DNA of 64,000 bases from Delphinus delphis. Taxonomy: Eukaryota; Chordata; Mammalia; Artiodactyla; Delphinidae. Of the stretch, positions 55,986 to 64,000 are shown piece after piece. Position numbers and translations under genes: made by a program. The DNA lies in NCBI RefSeq assembly GCF_949987515.2, contig NC_082694.2:15245958-15309957 (forward strand). The letters are read 5' to 3'. The stretch's first letter is position 1. The number at the start of each line of letters is the position of its first letter. The notes under the pieces were generated by a model, which saw nothing but the letters and a program-made list of their open reading frames with translations, did not search any database and was not told the origin of the DNA.

Positions 55986-56294
55986 ATAGACATCTGTTTT
56001 TTGATAAAAGGAGTGTCAAAGAGTTTGCAGCTGTGTTTTAAAACAGCCACATACCTCGGACTAGAATTTTGGGGTCTTAGGATACGCCTATGCTTAGCTT
56101 TTAGTACTGCCACCCAGTTATGTGGCATAGGTGTGTCAATTTATTACATGAGCAATGTATGAGAGTTCTGGTTGCTCCACACTTCTGCCAACGCTTGATG
56201 TCACCTTTTTCATTTTAGCTACTCTGGTGGTTGTAAAGTAACAGCACGTTGTGATCTTAATTTGCATTTGCCTGACAACTAATGATGCAAGATT

Positions 56295-56720
56295 GAGTGG
56301 GCTGAATGGTGCACTCAAAAGACATCAGGTCCTAATTCCTGGAAGCTGTAAATATTATCTTATATAGTAAAGTGTTTGCAGATGTGATTAAATTAAGGAT
56401 GAGATGAAGAGATTATCTTGGATTATCTAGTGGGCCCTAAGTGCTATAACAGGTATCTTCATAAGAGAGAGGCACAGAGGGGGAGGTGGAGGTAGAGATT
56501 GGAATGATGCAGCCTGAAGCCAAGGAATGCCAGCAACCACCAGAGACCAGAAAAGGCAAGGGATGGATTTTCCCTCAGAGCTTCCAGAAGGAGTGTGACC
56601 GTGCCAGTATCTTGATTTCAGACTTTTAGCCCCCAGAATTGTAAGAAAATAAATGTCTGTAGTTTTAAACCACCAAGGTTATGGGAACTTGTTACAGCAA
56701 TCCCAGGAAACTAATATAAG
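56295..56720 (+). mobile_element. MLT1-like LTR, older subfamily
   Basis: GGGCTGAATGGTGCACTC, GTTTGCAGATGTGATTAAAT, TCTTGGATTATCTAGTGGGC, CCAGAATTGTAAGAAAATAA and GGAAACTAATATAA match the MLT1 plan with more divergence than the other copies. Confidence 0.82.
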
Positions 56721-57339
56721 AACATTTTCATTTATTTATTGGCCATTAGGATATTCTCTTTTATGAAGTGCCTATTCATATATGTTGCCTGTTTTTTGGG
56801 GGGTTGTCTGACATTTTATTTATTGATGTGAAGTGGTTCTTTTAATGTATTCTGGATATAAATTGAACTGATTTGAGTTCTCTGGGAAGCAGAGACCGAG
56901 GTGGAGTAAGTAGTATGAAAAGCTTATGGTGGAGTAGCACCAATGAAAGAAAAGGAGAGAAAGCAGGATTGGGAGGGGGCCATCAGACTACAGTGTAGAC
57001 CTGAAGCTCTCTGACAGCCCAACAGGGAGCTCTGGAGCAAAGGCTGCCCATTAGAGGAGTCCCATGGTGGGATGGAAACAGCTAGGACCTTGTACGAATG
57101 CCTTGTTTATCTCTGGTTGAGGAACACCCTGCAAAGAACATGGTTGGTTATCAGTGCCTTTCTCAATCTTTGGTCAAGAGCCACCACAAGAACATGACCT
57201 GGGCCCAAAAGCTGATGTGGACCTGAAGGAGCTAACAGCAGGAGGTTGTGAGTTAACCACACTCCTCACAGGTCTGCAGTGAGTCCTCTCTTGAAGAGGT
57301 ATCTGAATTGTGCATCCCAGCCTGCCATGTGAGTCCTTT

Positions 57340-58380
57340 ATTGTAAATATCTTCTCCCACTCTGTGCTTGCCTTTTCACACTTTTAATGGTGTCCTTTGA
57401 TGAACAGAAGTCTTTGATCTGAACGTAGTCCAATGTATCTTTTTTTTTCCTTTATAACTCGTTATTTTGTGTCATGGTGAGAAACATTTGCCTACCTCAA
57501 GTTTTATCCTAAAAGATTAGTTTTTTAACCTTTCACATTTAGACCTATAATTTACCTAGAACTGATTTTCATGAATGTGAGGTAGGGAGTCAAGATTTAT
57601 TTTGTCTCTTGGGCTATTCAATTGCCTTAGAAAAGAACATCTTTTCCCCTTTTCCCCACTGTACTATTGCAGGTGTTGCCTTTGTCATCAATCAGGTGAA
57701 CATATATGTTGATTTGCATTTCCCTTATGACTAATGATGTTGAGCATCTTTTCATGTGCTTATTGACCATTTGTATATCTTCTTTGGAGAAATGTCTATT
57801 CAGGTTCTTTGCCCATTTAAAAAATTGGGTTTTTTATCATATTATTATTGGGTTTGTAGGATCTCTTTATATATTCTAGACACAAGTCATTTACCAAATA
57901 TATTCTTGGTAAAAATTTTCTCCCATTGTGTCATTGTCTTCTTACTTTCTTGATCATGTCCTTTGAGGTACAAAAGTTTTAAATTTTGATAAAGTCTAAT
58001 TTTTCTCTCTTTTTTTGTACCTGTGTTTTTAGTGTCATATCTAATTCAAGATCAGGAAGATTTACACCTATCTTTTCTTCTAAGAGCTTTATAGTTTAGG
58101 CTCTAATATTTCAGTCTTTGAGAATTTTGAGTTATGTTTTGTATATGGTGTGAGATAGGGGTCTAGACTGATTCTTTTGTATGTGAATATCCAGTTGTCC
58201 CAACACCATTTGCTGAAAAGATTTTTCTATTCCCCATTGAACTGCTTTGGCACTCTGGTTGAAAATCAATTGACTCTAAATGTGAGAGTTTATTTCTAGG
58301 CTTTAAATTCTATTCCATTGATATATATGTCTGTCCTTATGCCAGTACCACACAGCCTTGATTACTTTAGCTTTGTAGTA
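57340..58380 (-). mobile_element. Old L1 ORF2 fragments, antisense
   Basis: AAATATCTTCTCCCACTCTG, GATTTGCATTTCCCTTATGA, CCAGTTGTCCCAACACCATT and GATTACTTTAGCTTTGTAGT are reverse ORF2. Text from 57.35 and 57.90 kb repeats, so at least two fragments are present. It is cut at about 58380 by the 3' end of the next L1. Confidence 0.75.
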
Positions 58381-59784
58381 AGATTTTTAAAATTGAAATA
58401 TAGTTGATGTACAATATTATGTTAGTTTCAGGTGTACTGTATAGTGACTTGACATTTGTATACATTATGAAAGGATCACCATGATAATTCGAGTAACCAT
58501 TGGTCCCCACATAAAGTTATTACAATGTTATTGACCATATTCTTTATGCTGTATATTACATCCAGTGGATTATTTAGTTTATAACTGGAGGTTTGTATTT
58601 CTTAACCCCCTTCACCTATGTCACCCCCCCACCCCCAGCAACCACTCATTCGTTTTCTGTATCTATGAGTCTGTTTCAGTTTGTATTGTTTGTTCGTTTT
58701 GTTTTGTTTTTTAGATTCCAGAAATAAAGGAGATCATATGGTATTTCTCTTTCTCTATATGACTTATTTCACCTAGTGTAATATCCTCTAGGTCCACCGA
58801 TGTTGCCATAAATAACAAGATTTATTTTTTTCATGGCTGAGTGATATTTCACTGTATATATACACCATATCTTCTTTATCCATTCATCTATTGATAGACA
58901 CTTAAGTTGCTTTCATATCTTGGCTTTGTAAATAATGCTGCAATGAACTTTGGTGTACATATACCTTCTCAAATTAGTGTTTTTGTTTTCTTTGGGTAAA
59001 TACACAAAAGTGAAATTGCTGGATCATATGGTGGTTCTATTTTGAAGTTTTTGAGGAACCTCCATACTATTTTCCATAGTGGCTGCACCAATTTACACTC
59101 CCACCAACAGTGCATAAGGATTCCCCACATCCTTGCCAACACTTGTTACTTGTTGTCTTTTGGATGATAGCCATTCTGACAAGTGTGAGATGGTATATCA
59201 TTCCGGTTGTTATTTGCATTTTCCTAATGATTAGTAATGTTGAGCATCTTTTCATGTGTCTGTTGGCCATCTGTATGTCTTCTTTAGAAAAATGTCTATT
59301 CAGGTCCTCTGCCCATTTTTAAATTGGGTTGTTTGTTTTTTTGATGTTGAGTTGTATGAGTTCTTTGTATATTTTGGGTATTAGCCCCTTATTTAGTATA
59401 TCATTTGCAAATATCTTCTCTCATTCAATAGGTTGCCTTTTCACTTTGTTGATAGCTTCCTTCACTGTGCAAAAGGTTTTTAGTTTGATGTAGTCCCATT
59501 TGTTTAATTTTGCTTTTATTTCCCTTCAGTGAGGAGACAGATCCAAAAAAATGTTGCTAAGACTGATGTCAAAGAGCATATTGTCTATATTTTCTTCTAA
59601 AAGTTTTATGGTTTCATGTCTTACATTTAAGTCTTTAATCCATTTTGAGTTATTGTGTATATAGTGTGAGAAAGTAGTCCAGTTTGATTCTTTTGCATGT
59701 AGATGTCCAATTTTCCCATTTTTTGAAAAGACACCATTTAGTGAAGAGACTCTCTTTTCCACATTTTATATTCTTGCTTCTTTT

Positions 59785-59890
59785 TTGAGGAGGGGCTGCA
59801 CCATGTGGCATGGGCTCAACCAGGGATGAAACCCACATGCCCTGCAGTGGAAGCATGGAGTCTTAACTGCTGGACTGCCAGGGAAATCCC
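59785..59890 (-). mobile_element. Short CHR-type SINE in L1 ORF2
   Basis: CATGTGGCATGGGCTCAACC through CAGGGAAATCCC. Perfect TATTCTTGCTTCTTTT at 59769-59784 and 59891-59906. Confidence 0.92.
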
Positions 59891-61254
59891 TATTCTTGCT
59901 TCTTTTGTCATAGATTAATTGATTATATAAGTGTGTGTTTATTTCTAAGCTCTCTATTCTGTTCCATTGATCTATGTGTCTGTTTTTATGCTGGTATCGT
60001 ACTGTTTTGATTCCCATAGCTTTGTAGTATAGTTTGAAATCAGGCAGCATAATACCTCCAGCTTTGTTCTTCTTTCTCAAGACTACTTTGGCTATTTGGG
60101 GTCTTTTAGAATTACTTGTTCTAGTTCTGTGAAAAATACCTTTGTTATTTTGATAGGGATTGAGTTGAATCTGTAGATTGCTTTAGGTAGTATGGTCATT
60201 TTAACAATATTAATTATTCTAATCCATGAGCTTGGTATATTTTTCCATTTGTTTGTGTCATTTTCAACTGAAGAAAGTCATCAATGCCTTATAGTTTTCA
60301 GAGTACAAGCCTTTTACCTATTTGGTTAGATTTATTCCTAGGTATTTTATTCTTTTTGATGCAATTATAAATAGAATTGTTTTCTCAATTTCTCTTTCTG
60401 ATAGTTTGTCGTTAGTGTATAGAAATGCAATAGATTTCTGCATATTAATTTTGTATCCTGAAACTTTACTAAATTCATTGATGATATCTAGTAGTTTTCT
60501 GGTAGCATCTTTAGAATTTTCTATATATAGTATCATGTCATCTGCAGACAGTGGCAGTTTTACTTCTTCCTTTCCAATTTGGATTCCTTTTATTTCTTTT
60601 TCTTGTCTGATTGCTGTCGCTAGGACTTCTGATATTATGTTCAATAAAAGTAGTGCTAGTGGGTATCTTCGTCTTATTCCTGATCTTAAAGGAAATGCTT
60701 TCAACTTTTCATCATTGAACATGATGTTGGCTGTGGATTTGTCATATATGGCCTTTATTTTGTTCAGGTATGTTCCCTCTATACCCACTTTGTCGAGAGT
60801 TTTTATCATAAATAAACGTTGACTTTGTCAAAAGCCTTTTCTGCATTTATTGAGATGATCATTTAATTTTTATTCTTCAGTTTGTTAATATGATGTATCA
60901 CAATGACTGATTTGTGGATATTAAACCATCCTTGCATCCCCAGGATAAATCCCACTTGATCATGGTGTATGAACCTTTTAACGTATTGTTCAATTCAGTT
61001 TTCCATTATTTTGTTGAGGATTTTTGCATCTATGTTCATCAGTGACATTGGTTTGTAATTTTCTTTTTGTGCTGTTTTTTCTGGTCTTGGTATCAGGGTG
61101 GTGCTGGCCTCATAGAATGAGTTCAGAAGCATTCTTTCCTGTACAATTTTCTGAAATAATTTGAGAAGCATAGGGGTTAATTCTTCTTTGAATGTTTTGT
61201 TGAATTCACCCGTGAGGTCATCTGGTCCTGGACTTTTGTTTGCTTGAGATTTTT

Positions 61255-61608
61255 TAATTTAATTAATTAATTAATTAATTAATTAAGGCTGTGTTGGGTC
61301 TTTGTTGCTGTGTGCAGGCTTTCTCTAATTGCAGCGAGTGGGGGCTACTCTTCGTTGCAGTGTGCAGACTTCTCATTGCGGTGGCTTCTCTTGTTGCGGA
61401 GCATGGGCTCTAGGCACACAGGCTTCAGTAGTTGTGGCATGCAGACTCAGTAGTTGTGGCTCACGGGCTCTAGAGCGCAGGATCAGTAGTTGTGGCGCAC
61501 AAGCTTAGTTGCTCCATGGCATGTGAGATCTTCCCAGACCAGGGCTCGAACCCATGTTCCCTGCATTGGCAGGCAGATTCTTAACCACTGCACCACCAGG
61601 GAAGCCCA
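61255..61608 (-). mobile_element. Long CHR-type SINE in L1 ORF2
   Basis: (AATT)n tail, GGCTGTGTTGGGTCTTTG, several GTAGTTGTGGC units and a CACCAGGGAAGCCC head. CTTGAGATTTTT and CTTGGAGATTTTT flank it. Confidence 0.92.
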
Positions 61609-61829
61609 CTTGGAGATTTTTAAATTACTGATTCAATTTAATTACTGGTAATCTGTCTGTTCATATTTTTTATTTCTTCCAGATTCAGTCTTGGGAGATT
61701 GTACATTTATAAGAATTTATCCATTTCTTCTAGTTTGTCCATTTTATTGGCATATAATGGTTCATAGTCATCTCTTATTATATTTTGTATTTCTATGGTG
61801 TCAGTTGTAACTTCTCCTCTTTCATTTCT

Positions 61830-61967
61830 TTCTTTCTTTTTTTTTTTTTTTTTTCAGAGACATCAGTGGTTTAATGGATGGGGGAGCTTACACATCTGAA
61901 GCAAGGTCCTGGAGCAAAACCCCACCATGTGCAGCAGACAGTGGACAGGACACAGCGACAGTCTTTG
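61830..61967 (-). pseudogene. 5'-truncated processed pseudogene: 113 nt of an unidentified mRNA 3' end
   Basis: On the minus strand 113 nt (61967-61855), beginning CAAAGACTGTCGCTGTGTCC, include ATTAAA (61875-61870) 15 nt before a 25-base A-rich tail. CTTTCATTTCT (61819-61829) and CTCTCATTTCT (61968-61978) flank it, and the L1 text (TCATTTCTGATTTTATTTAT) resumes directly afterwards. The sequence is not L1 or SINE. I do not recognise the source gene. Confidence 0.75.
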
Positions 61968-62908
61968 CTCTCATTTCTGATTTTATTTATTTGGACCCTC
62001 TCTTTTTTCTTGATGAGTCTGGCTAAAGGTTTATCTTTTTTTTTTTTCAAAGAAGCAGCTCTTAGTTTCATTGATGTTTTCTATTGTTTTTCAGTCTCTA
62101 TTTTATTTATTTCCACTCTATTATTTCTTTTCTTCTACTAACTTTGTGTTTTGTTTGTTCTTCTTTTCCTAATTCCTTAAGCTGTAAGATTAGGTTGCTA
62201 TTTGAGGTTTTTCTTGTTTCCGGAGGTAGGCTTGTATCGTTATAAACCTCCCTCTTAGAAACACTTTTGCTGTATCCCATAGATTTTGGATTGTCTGTCT
62301 CTATTTTCATTTGTCTCCAGGTATTTAAATGTTTTTCTTTTTGATTTTTTCAATGACGCATTGGTTGTTTAGTAGCATATTAGATTCCACACGCTTGTGT
62401 TTTTTTTGCAGTTTTTATCTTGTAGTTGATCTCTAGTCTCATACAGTTGTGGTCAGAGAATACGCTTGATATCATTTCAATCTTTTAAAATATGAGACTT
62501 GTTTTGTGGCCTAGCATGTGAGCTATCCTGGAGAATGTTCCATGCACACTTGAAAAGAATGTGTATTCTGCTGGTTTTGATGGAATGTTCTATATATATA
62601 TTAATTTCCATGGGTCTAATTTGTCATTAAAGCTAGTGTTTCCTTATTGGTTTTCTGTCTGGATATCCATTGATGTGAGGTGTTAAGTCCCCTACCATTA
62701 TTGCATTACTTTCAATTTCTCCCTTTATGTTTGTTAAATTTGCTTTATGTATTTAAGTGATCCTATTTGGGGTCCATGTTTATTTCTAATCATTATATCT
62801 TCTTGTCGGATTAATCCCTTTATCATTATGTAATGTTTTTCTTTGTCTCTTGTTACAGTGTTTGTTTTAAACTCTATTTTCTCTGATATAAGTATTGTTC
62901 CCTCAGCT

Positions 62909-63031
62909 TTATTTTTCTTTTTTTGGTTGTGCCAACCAGCTTGCAGGATCTCAGTGCCCTGACCAGGGACTGAACCTGGCCCTGGCAGTGAAAGCCCAGG
63001 ATCCTAATCTCTAGGTCATTAGAGAACTCCT
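62909..63031 (-). mobile_element. Short CHR-type SINE, diverged, in the L1 endonuclease region
   Basis: AGCTTGCAGGATCTCAGTGC, GACCAGGGACTGAACCTGGC, then a degraded head (AGAGAACTCC). More diverged than most copies here. Confidence 0.75.
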
Positions 63032-63197
63032 TACCAGGTTTCTTTTTGTTTCTGTTTGCATGAAATACCTTTTTTCATCCCCTTTCAGTCTGTGTGTGTC
63101 TTTAGATCTGAAGTGAGTCTCTTGTAGGCAGCATATATATGGGTCTTGTTTTTGTATCCATTCAGCCACTGTATGTGATTGGAGTGTTTGGTCCATT

Positions 63198-63198
<1 letters not shown>

Positions 63199-63274
<76 letters not shown>
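63199..63274. repeat. (TA)n tract
   Basis: About 75 bp of nearly pure TA/AT with few interruptions, directly before the poly-T of a truncated SINE. A second (TA)n lies at 63551-63572. Confidence 0.93.
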
Positions 63275-63282
<8 letters not shown>

Positions 63283-63438
63283 TTTTGCAGTACATGGGCC
63301 TCTCCCTGCTGTGGCCTCTCCCGCTGCAGAGCACAGGCTCCGGACGCGCAGGGTCAGCGGCCATGGCTCACAGGCCCAGCCGCTCCACGGTATGTGGGAT
63401 CTTCCCGGAACGGGGCATGAACCCGTGTCCCCTGCATC
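63275..63438 (-). mobile_element. Head-truncated young CHR-2-like SINE next to (TA)n
   Basis: Poly-T, GCAGTACATGGGCC and the GC-rich body are present, but the copy stops after GTGTCCCCTGCATC. The final ~40 bp, including the CCACCAGGGAAGCCC head and A box, are missing. Confidence 0.88.
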
Positions 63439-63613
63439 TTTAGTGTTATGTTTGGATACCTTTCACTTTGTCGTGTGTGTATCTATTATAGGTTTTTGGT
63501 TCGTGGTTACAATGAGCTTTATAAATAACAACATGTGTGTATATGTGTGTGTATATATATATATATATATATAAAATCATATATATGTTATTATTTTAAG
63601 TTGATGATCTCTT

Positions 63614-63980
63614 TTTTTAATAAATTTATTTATTTATTTATTTATATTTTAATTTTTTTTGGCTGCATTGGGTCTTCGTTACTGCACACGGGCTTTCTCT
63701 AGTTGCCGCGAGAGGAGCTACTCTTCGTTGTGGTGTGCAGGTTTCTCATTGCAGTGGCTTCTCTTGTTGCGGAGCATGGGCTCTCAGTGTGCAGGCTTTA
63801 GTAGTTGTGGCACTCAGGCTCAGTAGTTGTAGCTCATGGGCTTTAGAGCGCAGGCTCAGTAGTTGTGGCGCACGGGCTTAGTTGCTCCACGGCATGTGCG
63901 ATCTTCCCAGACCAGGGCTCAAACCCATGTCCCCTGAATTGGCAGGTGGATTCTTAACCACTGTGCCACTGGGGAAGTCC
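63614..63980 (-). mobile_element. Long CHR-type SINE
   Basis: (TTTA)n tail, GGCTGCATTGGGTCTTCG, TAGTTGTGGC units, CCACTGGGGAAGTCC head. AAGTTGATGATCTCTT (63598-63613) and AAGTTAATGATCTCTT (63981-63996). Confidence 0.92.
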
Positions 63981-64000
63981 AAGTTAATGATCTCTTAAGT

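Larger units (their letters stand above)
58381..63198 (-). mobile_element. Long L1 with nearly full-length but dead ORF2
   Basis: The 3' end is at 58381 (reverse of TATGTTTCAATTT-like terminus) and the endonuclease N-terminal region lies at 63196-63030 (AEWIQKQDPYICCLQETHFR, with the catalytic Glu context QETH). Reverse transcriptase sequence at 60809-60318 reads [20 protein letters not shown] and [18 protein letters not shown]; the usual F of the FADD box is S here. Stops and frameshifts are frequent. Inserts are three SINEs (59785, 61255 and 62909) and a processed mRNA end (61830-61967). Allowing for them, ORF2 is close to full length. Confidence 0.8.

Noticed and set aside
60318..60822. 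163- and 166-codon frames on opposite strands
   Set aside because: The minus frame is L1 reverse transcriptase; the plus frame is its shadow.

Overview
This is a mammalian nuclear-genome window, almost certainly from a cetacean and most likely a toothed whale or dolphin. The decisive evidence is about 35 copies of CHR-type, tRNA-derived SINEs. Their heads read GGGCTTCCCTGGTGG or GGGACTTCCCTGG, and the youngest copies have the long GC-rich body typical of cetacean CHR-2 elements. I saw no Alu, B1/B2, BovB or Bov-tA sequence. There are no operons and no bacterial features. I can support no intact host protein-coding gene or exon, so the window is intergenic or deep-intronic DNA shaped by retrotransposition. 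I found no undescribed functional system.

Layout. 0-4.2 kb: mostly unannotated sequence, one SINE, and an ERV LTR with a duplicated U3 block. 4.26-6.8 kb: a bounded nest in which a 5'-truncated L1 carries two SINEs and a solo ERV LTR, and the LTR carries a U6 snRNA chimeric retroinsert. 6.99-7.47 kb: a second solo LTR with a 4-bp target duplication. 8-17.6 kb: SINEs, L1 3' ends, an MLT1 LTR and a SINE-within-SINE. 17.6-28 kb: largely unannotated, with an ancient repeat split by an MLT1/MST LTR and two further LTR candidates. 28.5-30.5 kb: old L1 on the plus strand. 30.5-41 kb: MIRs, SINEs, an L1 3' end and an MLT1 LTR containing two SINEs. 41-49.5 kb: old antisense L1 with a 61-bp L1 insertion and a younger 2-kb L1. 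49.6-53.8 kb: a full-length processed retrocopy of BTBD9. 54.7-63.6 kb: antisense L1, including a nearly complete but dead ORF2, with several SINEs and a 113-nt processed mRNA 3' end.

The central gene-derived object is the BTBD9 retrocopy on the minus strand. It has a 5' UTR, an intronless coding region whose length matches 612 codons plus stop, a 3' UTR, an ATTAAA signal, a tail and a 13-bp target-site duplication. Two frameshifts, an early stop and three SINE insertions mark it as a pseudogene, although about 396 codons covering both discoidin-like domains remain open. The second notable object is the U6 chimera: an almost perfect U6 body joined to an unrelated polyadenylated 3' end, bounded by one perfect 13-bp duplication. 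Most other long reading frames are antisense SINE or L1 sequence.
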